From Hyphomicrobiales bacterium (GTDB taxonomy: Bacteria; Pseudomonadota; Alphaproteobacteria; Rhizobiales; Phreatobacteraceae), in contig JAFKKV010000024.1 of assembly GCA_017304475.1 (NCBI GenBank), positions 1-64,000 on the forward strand: a stretch of DNA of 64,000 bases. The letters run 5' to 3'. Below are positions 8,966 to 17,331 of the stretch, in pieces. How positions within the stretch are numbered: position 1 is the first letter of the stretch; every line of letters starts with the position of its first letter. The position numbers and the translations under genes were made by a program. Below the pieces are notes generated by a model. It did not search any database and was not told the origin of the DNA. It saw only the letters and a program-made list of their open reading frames with translations.

Positions 8966-9139
8966 CCGTCCTTCGAGGCTCGCAAAAGCTCGCACCTCAG
9001 GATGAGGTGGGGAAGTGAACTGCATCAGGGTTGCTCATGAGGCGCAGACCCCGACGCTCATACAGCACCGCCGCTGCTGCAATTCTCCACATTCCTCATC
9101 CCGAGGTGCTCGCGCCCTTGCGCGAGCCTCGAAGGACGG
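8966..9139. repeat. Pair of inverted REP-like elements downstream of truA
   Basis: Two near-identical elements lie in opposite orientation. The first (8966-9007) starts CCGTCCTTCGAGGCTCGC and ends CTCAGGATGAGG; the second (9094-9139) is its near reverse complement, starting CCTCATCCCGAGGTGC and ending CCTCGAAGGACGG, with its own inner palindrome GCTCGCGC/GCGCGAGC. A related fragment occurs at 24124-24164. Together they fill most of the 323-base gene-free gap 8897-9219. Dispersed palindromes of this appearance are common between genes in Hyphomicrobiales (recalled, not checked). Confidence 0.7.
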
Positions 9140-9219
9140 CCAACCGCGCTGCAACGCTTCGATCCGACACGATCACACGCTGGAGATCACGTCGCGAAAC
9201 CCCGTGGGAAACGCAGAGA

Positions 9220-10380
9220 TCAGCCCGCGAAATAGCGGTCGATGATCCGCCGGTAGATGGCGGTGAGGGCCACGAGGTCGGCGACCGGCACGCGCTCGTC
9301 GACCGCGTGCATGGTCTGGCCGACCAGGCCGAACTCGATCACCGGGCAATAGTTCTTGATGAAGCGCGCATCCGAGGTGCCGCCCGAAGTGGAGAGCTTC
9401 GGCTTGATGCCGGTGACCTCTTCGATGGTCGCCTGGACCATGTCGACGAAGGCGCCGGGCTTGGTGAGGAAGGATTCCGAATTGCCCCTGGCATAGGCGA
9501 CGCTGGCGCGGATGTCGCCTTCCGCGGCCGCGGCCACCGCTTCGGCGATCCAGGCTTCCAGGCTTGCCGTGTTGTGCTGGTCGTTGAAGCGGATATTGAG
9601 CCGCGCCACGGCCTTTTGCGGGATGATATTGGTCGCGCCATTGCCGACATCGATCGAGGTGATCACGAGATTGGACGGATCGAAATGCTCGGTGCCGGCA
9701 TCCAGCGGCTTGTCGGTCAGCCTGGCGAGGATCGCCAGCAGAGCCGGGATCGGATTGGCGGCGAGATGCGGATAGGCGACATGGCCCTGCCGGCCCTCGA
9801 CGGTAATGACCGCCGAGAGCGAGCCGCGCCGGCCGATCTTGATCATGTCGCCGAGGCTGGCCGGATTGGTCGGCTCGCCCAGGATGCAATGATCGAAGCG
9901 CTCGCCGCGCCTGGCCGCCCAGTCCAGCAGCTTCACCGTGCCGTTGACCGAGGGGCCTTCCTCGTCGCCGGTGATCAGGAAGCTGATCGAGCCTTTCGGC
10001 TTGCCGCCATGGGCGGCGACATGGTCGAGGGCGGCGGCCACGAAGCAGCCGATGCCGCCCTTCATGTCGACGGCGCCGCGGCCATAGAGCACGCCGGCGT
10101 CGATCGCCCCGGAGAAGGGGTCGTGGCGCCATGCCGAGACATCGCCCGGCGGTACGACATCGGTATGCCCGGCGAAGACCAGATGGGGCCCGTGCGAGCC
10201 GATCCGGGCATAGAGATTTTCGACGTCGGGCGTGCCGGGTTCGGAAAATGTCACCCGATGAACCGTGAAGCCGGCGCCGCGCAGCGTCGCTTCGAGCAAG
10301 GTGAGCGCGCCGCCCTCGGCCGGTGTGACCGAGGGACAGCTGAGAAGCCTGGCGGTGAGTTCGATCGGGTCGGTGGTCAT
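9220..10380 (-). CDS. dapE: Succinyl-diaminopimelate desuccinylase
   Basis: 386-residue M20-family di-zinc amidohydrolase converting N-succinyl-LL-DAP to LL-DAP and succinate. Metal ligands and catalytic residues are visible in order: HTDVVPPGD (about 67), GRGAVDMKGG (about 95), TGDEEGP (about 130), GEPTN (about 160) and the final VGQTMHAVDE. The start ATG at 10380 overlaps the stop of the upstream DUF805 gene (ATGA). With dapD 1.1 kb upstream on the same strand it supplies meso-DAP for lysine and peptidoglycan. Confidence 0.96.
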   Translation of the reverse strand: MTTDPIELTARLLSCPSVTPAEGGALTLLEATLRGAGFTVHRVTFSEPGTPDVENLYARIGSHGPHLVFAGHTDVVPPGDVSAWRHDPFSGAIDAGVLYGRGAVDMKGGIGCFVAAALDHVAAHGGKPKGSISFLITGDEEGPSVNGTVKLLDWAARRGERFDHCILGEPTNPASLGDMIKIGRRGSLSAVITVEGRQGHVAYPHLAANPIPALLAILARLTDKPLDAGTEHFDPSNLVITSIDVGNGATNIIPQKAVARLNIRFNDQHNTASLEAWIAEAVAAAAEGDIRASVAYARGNSESFLTKPGAFVDMVQATIEEVTGIKPKLSTSGGTSDARFIKNYCPVIEFGLVGQTMHAVDERVPVADLVALTAIYRRIIDRYFAG

Positions 10381-10838
10381 GCGGCCTGGGATGCGAGGGG
10401 ATCCGGGCCGTAGCGGTTCGGTCCGGTGGTGCCCTGGAAGAAGCCGAGAACGACGAGCAGCGCAAGGGCGGCGATCGCCAGGATCGGCAGCAGGACGGAG
10501 AAGAACAGGAAGCCGAGGCCGAGGCCGCCGAACATCGAGATGACCGTGAGAGCGATCTGCAAGGCCATGAAGCCCTGCACATAGGTCTGCGGATAGTCGA
10601 GGTCGTTCGAGCGCTTCAAGCTCAGGCAATAGCCCGGATAGGCCAGCACCAGCGAGAGGAGCCCGGACAGGAAAGCCCCGCCGATCCATCCGAGCACCGT
10701 GCCGATAATCAGATTGACGACGATGAGCACAACGATGCCGATCCAGAAGTCCTGGCGGGCGATGCGGCCGTCGAATGTCAGCAGCAATTTCTGGAATTCA
10801 GGCACGAGCTTCTGAGGGTCGAGATTCTGGAAGTCCAT
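10377..10838 (-). CDS. DUF805 membrane protein (first of two paralogues)
   Basis: 153-residue inner-membrane protein of the DUF805 family. The family core is recognisable: LLLTFDGRIARQDFWIG near the N-terminus, then several hydrophobic helices, LSLKRSNDLDYP, and the C-terminal NRYGPDPL motif. I chose the ATG at 10838 because GGAGA stands five bases upstream; an in-frame ATG at 10850 has no ribosome site. Function of DUF805 is unknown. It lies between a second DUF805 gene and dapE and overlaps dapE by four bases. Confidence 0.85.
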   Translation of the reverse strand: MDFQNLDPQKLVPEFQKLLLTFDGRIARQDFWIGIVVLIVVNLIIGTVLGWIGGAFLSGLLSLVLAYPGYCLSLKRSNDLDYPQTYVQGFMALQIALTVISMFGGLGLGFLFFSVLLPILAIAALALLVVLGFFQGTTGPNRYGPDPLASQAA

Positions 10839-10917
10839 TCGGGTCTCCATGGGATCGTGTCGCCCGGCGGCGACACTCGCAACCGCGCGACGCAAGGTCA
10901 ACGGTTCATTGCGGGCC

Positions 10918-10964
10918 CGATTGTTTCAGTCTCGCGGGCTGTCGCCCGGACGATTGTTTCAGTC
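10918..10964. repeat. 14-bp direct repeat between the two DUF805 genes
   Basis: CGATTGTTTCAGTC occurs at 10918-10931 and again at 10951-10964. The second copy covers the stop codon of the DUF805 gene ending at 10959. It looks like a small local duplication of that gene's 3' end, possibly a trace of the event that produced the tandem paralogues. Confidence 0.6.
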
Positions 10965-11426
10965 CAGCGGATTGGGGCCGAAACGATTGGTGCCGGGTTC
11001 GCCGGGCATCAGGCCGAGATCGATGACCAGCACGATCATCGAGGCGAGCACGGCGATGCCGAGCGTCACCAGAGCCGGTTTCATGTCGCCGCCATCTTCC
11101 AGATAACCCAGCACCTGCAGGAAGCTGACCAGGAAGGCCGGCAGGAAGAACACCAGCAGATAGAGTTCCGAGCGGCCGCGGTCATGGGTGCGCTTGGCGG
11201 CGAGCGCCAGCGAGGGATAGAGGAAAGCGAGGCCCACGACCGCCGAGGCCGGGTTGCCGCCGATATCGAAGGCCAGCCGGTCGCCGAAATAGGCGGCGAC
11301 GTTCAGCGCAATGGCGGCGATCCAGAACGGCAGGCGCGAGATGCGCCCGTCGAACGAGAACAAGAGATAGCTCCAGGCCGCCGGCTGCAGCCAGATCCGC
11401 CTCTGGGTCCAGTCGACCTTGGCCAT
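10959..11426 (-). CDS. DUF805 membrane protein (second paralogue)
   Basis: 155-residue DUF805-family membrane protein: YLLFSFDGRISRLPFWI near residues 23-39, hydrophobic helices, LAAKRTHDRGRSEL in the middle, and the C-terminal TNRFGPNPLD. The FDGRI...FW, KR..D.. and NR(Y/F)GP elements match the neighbouring paralogue while the rest has diverged, so the duplication is old. It lies 28 bases after dapD on the same strand, and an operon dapD-DUF805-DUF805-dapE is likely. Biochemical role unknown. Confidence 0.85.
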   Translation of the reverse strand: MAKVDWTQRRIWLQPAAWSYLLFSFDGRISRLPFWIAAIALNVAAYFGDRLAFDIGGNPASAVVGLAFLYPSLALAAKRTHDRGRSELYLLVFFLPAFLVSFLQVLGYLEDGGDMKPALVTLGIAVLASMIVLVIDLGLMPGEPGTNRFGPNPLD

Positions 11427-11454
11427 CAGATCAGGACCACCCGGGGACCGCGCA

Positions 11455-12297
<843 letters not shown>

Positions 12298-12368
12298 GGG
12301 CGTCTTCCGTGCTCGAACTGATGACCGAGGGCGGTTGTCCGCGCGCGCCCGCATGCTGTCAAGCAAGT

Positions 12369-12391
12369 TGATACGGCTTTTTCCCGTATCA
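12369..12391. promoter_or_regulatory. Spaced palindrome between dapD and the VOC gene
   Basis: TGATACGG, seven bases CTTTTTC, then CCGTATCA: a perfect 8-bp inverted repeat in the divergent 235-base promoter region. The form suits a dimeric regulator; a hairpin is an alternative. No cognate regulator is adjacent. Confidence 0.4.
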
Positions 12392-12532
12392 TTCGCGGCC
12401 GGCCATCGGCTGGAGGCCCGATTGCAGGAATGCAGGAATCCGCTTGCCGGGCTCGCATCGCGGGCCGGAAGGCTCCATTTATCGGCCAACGCGCCGCATC
12501 ATGACCGGCGAAACCGCTTCCGGAGGTTCATT

Positions 12533-13063
12533 ATGTCCGCCAACAAGCTCGTGATGACCGAAACGGCCCGTGCGCCCGTCGCGGCGCGCACGCGCATCGG
12601 CCATGTTCATCTGAAGGTCGCCGACCTCGACCGCTCGCTCGCCTTCTACCGCGATTTGCTCGGCTTCTCGGTCACCCAGCGCTACGGTTCGCAGGCGGTC
12701 TTCCTGTCGGCCGATGGCTATCATCACGACATCGCCCTCAACACCTGGGAGAGCAAGGGCGGCAGCCCGCCGCCGCCGGGCTCCACCGGGCTCTATCACA
12801 CCGCCATCCTCTATCCCGACCGGGCGTCGCTCGGCGACGCGCTGCGCCGCCTGGTCGAGGCCGGCATCAGGCTCGACGGCGCAGCCGACCACGGCGTCAG
12901 CGAGGCGCTTTATCTGACTGATCCCGACGGCAATGGCGTCGAGCTCTACCGCGACCGGCCGGAGGCCGAATGGCCGCGCAATCCCGACGGCACGCTGGCC
13001 ATGTCGAACCGCCATCTCAACCTGCAGGCCTTGCTCGACGACGCCGCCCCGAAGGCCGCCTGA
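12533..13063 (+). CDS. VOC/glyoxalase family protein (catechol 2,3-dioxygenase-like)
   Basis: 176-residue vicinal-oxygen-chelate protein. A first beta-alpha-beta module reads IGHVHLKVADLDRSLAFYRDLLGF (positions about 21-44, with the metal His in the GHVHL segment), and a second ends in DPDGNGVELYRDRP, the C-terminal module with its Glu ligand. GLYHTAILYP supplies another His. It resembles CatE-like extradiol dioxygenases more than lactoylglutathione lyases. A strong GGAGG precedes the ATG by about six bases. Divergent from dapD, it does not look functionally linked to it. The substrate is unknown. Confidence 0.8.
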   Translation: MSANKLVMTETARAPVAARTRIGHVHLKVADLDRSLAFYRDLLGFSVTQRYGSQAVFLSADGYHHDIALNTWESKGGSPPPPGSTGLYHTAILYPDRASLGDALRRLVEAGIRLDGAADHGVSEALYLTDPDGNGVELYRDRPEAEWPRNPDGTLAMSNRHLNLQALLDDAAPKAA

Positions 13064-13086
13064 GGGGCGTCCGGCTGGTCTTGCGG

Positions 13087-14100
13087 TCAGCCGTGCAGGC
13101 GGATCAGCCGCTTGCCCCGGTTGTCGCCGCGATAGAGTCCGTCGATCGCGCCGGGCGCCTTGTCGATGCCGTCGAGAATGTCCTCGGCGTAGGTGAGGCG
13201 GCCTTCGCGCACCCATTGGGCGAGCCGCTTCACGGCCTCCTCGTAGCGGGCCTGGTAATCGAACACCAGGAAACCCTGGATGCGCGCGCGCTTGACCAGG
13301 AGGTGGCGCTCGACGCGGGGGCCCGACGGCCAGCTGTCCCAGCTCGACACCGACGCCGTGCCGCAGATGACCACCCGGGCGCGCAGGCCGAGATGTTTCG
13401 TCACCGCGTCGCTGATCCGTCCGGCGGTATTGTCGAAATAGACGTCGACGCCGTCGGGGCAGGCCGCGGCGATCGCCGCGTCGAGATCATCGGTCGCCTT
13501 GTAGTCGATCGCCGCGTCGAAACCGAACTGCTCCAGGCATTGCGCGACCTTGGCCGCGCCACCGGCGATCCCGACCGTGCGGCAGCCGGAGAGCCTGGCG
13601 ATCTGGCCGACCGCCGAGCCGACCGAACCGGCGGCGGTCGACACGACGACGGTATCGCCCGGCCGCGGCTCGCCGACCGCCAGCAGGCCGAAATAGGCGG
13701 TGACCCCGTTCAGCCCGAGCACTCCGAGCGCCAGCGACAGCGGCAGGTCGGCTTCGGCCACCTTGCGGGTGACCGCCTGGGCGCCGACCACGGCGAAATC
13801 CTGCCAGCCGAACAGGCCGGTGACCTTGTCGCCCTCGGCGAAGCCCTGGTGGCGTGAGGCGACGACCTCGCCGGCCGCGAAGGCGCGCATCACCTCGCCG
13901 ATGCCGACAGGGGTCGAATAATTGGCGACCGCGCTGACCCAGCCGCGCATGGCCGGCTCGACGGAGAGATATTGGTTGCGCACCAGGATCTCGCCGTCGG
14001 CCAGAACCGGCACGGGGTTCTCGACGATCTCGAAATGCTCGGCCTTGGGAATATCGGCGGGGCGGGCCTTGAGCCGGACCTGGCGGTTCAGTTGCGACAT
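13087..14100 (-). CDS. MDR-family NADPH-dependent oxidoreductase
   Basis: 337-residue zinc-independent medium-chain reductase of the leukotriene B4 12-hydroxydehydrogenase / CurA type (2-alkenal or quinone reduction). Visible: YLSVEPAMRGW near residue 45, the nucleotide-binding turn VVSTAAGSVGSAVGQIA around 148-164, VDVYFDNTAG near 215, and the family C-terminus KAPGAIDGLYRGDNRGKRLIR. No zinc-binding Cys cluster is present. I start at the ATG at 14100 (MSQLNRQVRL), the usual N-terminus of the family. It is followed upstream by a TetR gene on the same strand. Confidence 0.88.
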   Translation of the reverse strand: MSQLNRQVRLKARPADIPKAEHFEIVENPVPVLADGEILVRNQYLSVEPAMRGWVSAVANYSTPVGIGEVMRAFAAGEVVASRHQGFAEGDKVTGLFGWQDFAVVGAQAVTRKVAEADLPLSLALGVLGLNGVTAYFGLLAVGEPRPGDTVVVSTAAGSVGSAVGQIARLSGCRTVGIAGGAAKVAQCLEQFGFDAAIDYKATDDLDAAIAAACPDGVDVYFDNTAGRISDAVTKHLGLRARVVICGTASVSSWDSWPSGPRVERHLLVKRARIQGFLVFDYQARYEEAVKRLAQWVREGRLTYAEDILDGIDKAPGAIDGLYRGDNRGKRLIRLHG

Positions 14101-14198
14101 GGCGGCGACCTGGGTGAGATGAGGACCATGGGCCATGTCAGCACGGATCGCGCCGGCGCGGCAGTGCCGACAAGCCGCGCTTGCCGGCCGATCGGACA

Positions 14199-14879
14199 TC
14201 AGCCGCCCTGATGGCCAAAGCCGGCGAAGATCGCCGCCATCAGGGCGTTCTCGTCGGTGCCCGGCGGCAGCTTTGCCAGCATCGGCTTGAACCGGCCGTC
14301 CAGCGACAGCATGGCGAAGCCGTGGACCAGCGACCATGAGGCGGCGATCTGGGCCGCCTGGGGCAAGGTCAGCACCGGGGCGATGTCCTCTTCGCGCCGC
14401 TGGCCGACCGCGCCGCTGAGCACCTCGAAGGCGGCTCGGACCGCCTGGTGCAGCGCCGGCCGGTTCAGGTCCAGCCGTTCGCCGCGGAACATCAGGAGGA
14501 ACAGCCCGGGATGGCTGCGGGCAAAGACGATATAGGCGCGGCCGATCGCCGACATGCGCTCCTCGGGCGTCGCATCAGGGCTCGGCGCCGATGTCAGCGC
14601 CGCGTTGAAGCGCTCGAAACCCACCGCGGCGAGATCGCTCAGCAGCCCCGTGAGGTCGCCGAAATGGTTCATCGGGGCGGCATGCGAGACGCCGGCCTCG
14701 CGCGCCGCCGCCCTCAGCGTCAGCCCCTGGATACCGTCCTTTTCCAGGATGCGCTCGGCGGCTTCGAGCAGGGCCACGCGCAGCGAACCATGGTGATAGG
14801 GCGTTTCGCGCTCCGCCGCCGGCCGCTTGCCGGGGGGCCGCCCGGGTCGCCTTCTGGTCGTCTGCGTCGGCTCTGTCAT
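14199..14879 (-). CDS. TetR/AcrR-family transcriptional regulator
   Basis: 226-residue regulator. After a basic Arg/Pro-rich N-terminus (RRRPGRPPGKRP), the HTH lies at about residues 32-77 with LTLRAAAREAGVSHAAPMNHFGD as recognition region; the rest is the ligand-binding helical domain including the FARSHPGLFLLMF motif seen in the WHG-type TetR C-terminal domain. It is divergent from a carotenoid oxygenase across 107 bases containing a perfect palindrome and a weaker copy. I infer autoregulation and control of the oxygenase, and possibly of the downstream reductase at 13087. Confidence 0.88.
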   Translation of the reverse strand: MTEPTQTTRRRPGRPPGKRPAAERETPYHHGSLRVALLEAAERILEKDGIQGLTLRAAAREAGVSHAAPMNHFGDLTGLLSDLAAVGFERFNAALTSAPSPDATPEERMSAIGRAYIVFARSHPGLFLLMFRGERLDLNRPALHQAVRAAFEVLSGAVGQRREEDIAPVLTLPQAAQIAASWSLVHGFAMLSLDGRFKPMLAKLPPGTDENALMAAIFAGFGHQGG

Positions 14880-14896
14880 GGCTGTCTCGATCCTAA

Positions 14897-14915
14897 ATGT
14901 TGACGCTGTAAATAT
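14897..14915. promoter_or_regulatory. Second, imperfect TetR operator candidate
   Basis: ATGTTGACGCTGTAAATAT. The right arm TGTAAATAT is identical to the right arm of the palindrome at 14950-14970; the left arm matches 6 of 9 positions. It lies 18 bases upstream of the tetR start, where occupancy would block tetR transcription. Confidence 0.55.
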
Positions 14916-14949
14916 TTTGCTTGACGCCGCCTCGGCGCTCCGGTAGCGG

Positions 14950-14970
14950 TATATTTACAGTGTAAATATA
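14950..14970. promoter_or_regulatory. Perfect palindromic TetR operator candidate
   Basis: A 21-bp site with perfect 10-bp arms around a single G: TATATTTACA, G, TGTAAATATA. It lies 16 bases before the carotenoid oxygenase start codon, between divergent tetR and oxygenase genes. The TGTAAA/TTTACA core with A/T flanks is typical of TetR-family operators (family knowledge); binding by this regulator is inference. Confidence 0.7.
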
Positions 14971-14986
14971 ACCGAGGGAGACGACG

Positions 14987-16390
14987 ATGGCAAACCCGGC
15001 CGAGGCAGTGGATATCAGCAATTACGGTCCGATCCACAGCGAGTGCGAGGTCCACGACCTCAAGGTCAACGGCGCCTTGCCGCGCGAACTGAACGGCAGC
15101 CTGCTGCGCAACGGGCCGAACCCGCAATTCGACGTGCCCAAGGCGCATTGGTTCGCCGGTGACGGCATGCTGCATTCCTTCACGCTGGAAGACGGCAAGG
15201 CGAGCTATCGCAACCGCTGGGTCCGTACGCCGAAATTCCTGGCCGAGCATGATGCCGGCCGCGCCATCTTTTCCGGTTTCGGCAGCCAGACGCTGCCCGG
15301 TGCGCCGGCCACCGACGTCACCGATACCGGCGTCGCCAATACCAATATCGTCTGGCATGGCGGCCGCCTGCTGGCGCTCGAGGAGGCCCATCTGCCGACC
15401 GAGATCGACCGGCACACGCTCGCAACCCTTGGCTATCGCGATTATGACGGCGGCCTGCCCGGCGCCTTCACGGCGCATCCGAAGATCGACCCGGTTACCG
15501 GCGAGATGATCTTCTTCGGCTACAATGCCAACGGTCCGTTCACGTCAGGCATGACCTGCGGCGCCATCGATGCCGGCGGCGTCGTCACCCGGCTGGAGCG
15601 TTTCGACGCGCCCTATTCCAGCATGGTCCACGACTTCATCGTCACCAGCAGGCACATCCTGTTCCCGATCCTGCCGCTCACCGGCAGCATGGAGCGTGCC
15701 CGTTCCGGCCGCCCGGCCTTTGCCTGGGAGCCCGAAAAGGGCGCCTATGTCGGCGTGATGAAGCGCGGCGGCAAGGCCTCGGACATGGTCTGGTTCCGCG
15801 GCGAGGCCTGCTACGTCTTCCACGTCATGAATGCCTGGGAAGACGGCGACCTGATCATCGCCGACGTCATGCAGACGGAAGAAGCGCCGCTGTTTCCCCA
15901 TGCCGACGGCTCGGCGCCGGATCCCTTGAAGTCGCGCGCCCGGCTCTGCCGCTGGACCTTCGACATGTCCGGCCGCACCGACACCTTCAGCCGCACCTAT
16001 CTCGACGATCTCGCCGGCGAGTTTCCGCGCATCGACGACCGCCGCGCGGGCCTTGCCAATCGGCACGGCTGGATCGCCTGCGCCCGTCCGGGCGCCGCCC
16101 GCGGCGGCCTGTTCGACGGCATCGCCCATTTCGATGCCGAGGCCGGCCGCCGGCGTGAGCATTTCCTCCCGCTGGGCGACGCCACCTCCGAGCCGGTCTT
16201 CGTGCCGCGTTCGGCCGATGCGCCGGAAGGCGATGGCTGGCTCCTTTCCGTGGTCTGGCGCGCCGCCGAGAACCGCAGCGACCTCGCCGTGTTCAACGCG
16301 ACCGAGGTCGAAGCCGGCCCGATCGCGACCGTCGAACTCGGCCACCGGGTGCCCTTCGGCTTCCACGGCAACTGGGTCCCGGCGGGCTGA
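14987..16390 (+). CDS. Carotenoid oxygenase family protein (carotenoid/stilbene cleavage dioxygenase)
   Basis: 467-residue RPE65/CCD-superfamily non-haem iron dioxygenase. The four histidines that hold iron in this fold are identifiable at H164 (FTAHPKID), H215 (MVHDFIV), H279 (YVFHVMNAWE) and H460 (FGFHGNW, close to the C-terminus). The N-terminus has the family GSLLRNGPNPQFD pattern followed by HWFAGDGMLH. No signal peptide. Bacterial members cleave carotenoids, apocarotenals or lignin-derived stilbenes; no carotenoid synthesis genes are nearby, so a stilbene-type or scavenged substrate is as likely. Controlled, I infer, by the divergent TetR. Confidence 0.9.
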   Translation: MANPAEAVDISNYGPIHSECEVHDLKVNGALPRELNGSLLRNGPNPQFDVPKAHWFAGDGMLHSFTLEDGKASYRNRWVRTPKFLAEHDAGRAIFSGFGSQTLPGAPATDVTDTGVANTNIVWHGGRLLALEEAHLPTEIDRHTLATLGYRDYDGGLPGAFTAHPKIDPVTGEMIFFGYNANGPFTSGMTCGAIDAGGVVTRLERFDAPYSSMVHDFIVTSRHILFPILPLTGSMERARSGRPAFAWEPEKGAYVGVMKRGGKASDMVWFRGEACYVFHVMNAWEDGDLIIADVMQTEEAPLFPHADGSAPDPLKSRARLCRWTFDMSGRTDTFSRTYLDDLAGEFPRIDDRRAGLANRHGWIACARPGAARGGLFDGIAHFDAEAGRRREHFLPLGDATSEPVFVPRSADAPEGDGWLLSVVWRAAENRSDLAVFNATEVEAGPIATVELGHRVPFGFHGNWVPAG

Positions 16391-16420
16391 TCGCCGCCTT
16401 GCGCCCCGGAGGAGATAGCG

Positions 16421-16621
16421 ATGGCCGCATTGCCACCGCCCCGGCCCGGGAGCGTGCCGACCCCCGAATGCCGCACGGCGCGCACCTGCGCCGATTGCGG
16501 ACAATGCCCACGCCGCCGGTCGTCGACCGGGCCGGCCGTGGTTTCCGACGTGCCGCCGCTCATCCGGGCAACGACACGAACCCTCGTCCCACCAACCAAC
16601 CCAACCTTGAAAGGAATATGA
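16421..16621 (+). CDS. Possible 66-residue Cys-containing small protein
   Basis: Small open frame 30 bases after the carotenoid oxygenase, with a very good ribosome site (GGAGGAG, six bases before the ATG). It contains four Cys in the spacing C-x5-C-x2-C-x2-C near residues 17-29, which could bind a metal. The rest is Pro/Arg/Thr-rich and low in complexity, as many chance frames in GC-rich DNA are. Its stop overlaps the start region of the next gene. No family recognised; real or not is open. Confidence 0.35.
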   Translation: MAALPPPRPGSVPTPECRTARTCADCGQCPRRRSSTGPAVVSDVPPLIRATTRTLVPPTNPTLKGI

Positions 16622-16623
16622 CC

Positions 16624-16869
16624 ATGAAGACCTTCACTCTCGCCGTCCTTCTGCTCGCCGCCATCTCGGCTCCGGCTCTCGCCCAGGGCGGCGCCGATGC
16701 GGCCCAGGTCGAGGCTTATGACCTGGGCGTTCAGTCGTCGGCGCCGCGCATCGGCGTCGCGCGCGAATTCTCGGCCCGCGCCATCGCCGCGCCGATCGCT
16801 CGGCCGGCCGGCCGTGAGCTGCCGCAGATCGATCGGCAGGCGGTTCCCGAAGTCGCCTCGCCGAACTGA
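16624..16869 (+). CDS. Small secreted protein, first tandem copy
   Basis: 81-residue protein with a clear Sec signal peptide (MKTFTLAVLLLAAISAPALA, cleavage expected after ALA at about residue 20). The mature peptide is about 60 residues: GGADAAQ at its start, an Ala/Arg-rich middle with APRIGVAREFSARA, and the end PEVASPN. It has no Cys. AAAGGA precedes the ATG by eight bases. It is closely similar over its whole length to the next gene, so the two are a tandem duplication. No characterised family recognised. Confidence 0.75.
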   Translation: MKTFTLAVLLLAAISAPALAQGGADAAQVEAYDLGVQSSAPRIGVAREFSARAIAAPIARPAGRELPQIDRQAVPEVASPN

Positions 16870-16926
16870 GCCGGGCCACAGGCCGGCATCCCGACACTCC
16901 ATCCGAATTCGAAAAGGAACACGATC

Positions 16927-17184
16927 ATGAAGACCTTCACTCTCGCCGCCATTCTCCTCGTTGCCGTCTCGGCCCCGGTTCTCGCCCAGGGTGGCGCCGA
17001 CGCGGCCCAGCTCGAGGCCCAAGTCGACGCCTATGGCCCGGCCATGCCGTCGTCCTCGCCGCGTATCGGCGCCGCACGCGAGTTCTCGGCCCGCGCCGTC
17101 ACGGTCGCGCCGATCGCTCGCCCCGCCGGTCGCGCGCTGCCGATCGACCTGCAGGCGGTTCCCGAGGTTGCGTCGCCCAACTGA
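16927..17184 (+). CDS. Small secreted protein, second tandem copy
   Basis: 85-residue paralogue of the preceding gene: the same signal peptide type (MKTFTLAAILLVAVSAPVLA), the same mature start QGGADAAQ, the same SPRIG.AREFSARA core, API ARPAGR segment and identical end QAVPEVASPN. It differs by a short insertion after residue 28. Its upstream region repeats the AAAAGGAA ribosome site, so the duplicated unit included the translation signal. Exported to periplasm or outside; function unknown. Confidence 0.75.
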   Translation: MKTFTLAAILLVAVSAPVLAQGGADAAQLEAQVDAYGPAMPSSSPRIGAAREFSARAVTVAPIARPAGRALPIDLQAVPEVASPN

Positions 17185-17331
17185 AAGGCCGCGCCTTGAG
17201 TGCCATGACGCAAACAATCGGGGCCAGGAATTCCCGGTTGTTTGCCGTCACGCCGTCTGGCGCGACGTGGCCGTCGCAGTGCATCGTGAAAGAAAAGCCG
17301 GCCCCGCGCCGCCGTTCCGGATGAGGCTATC

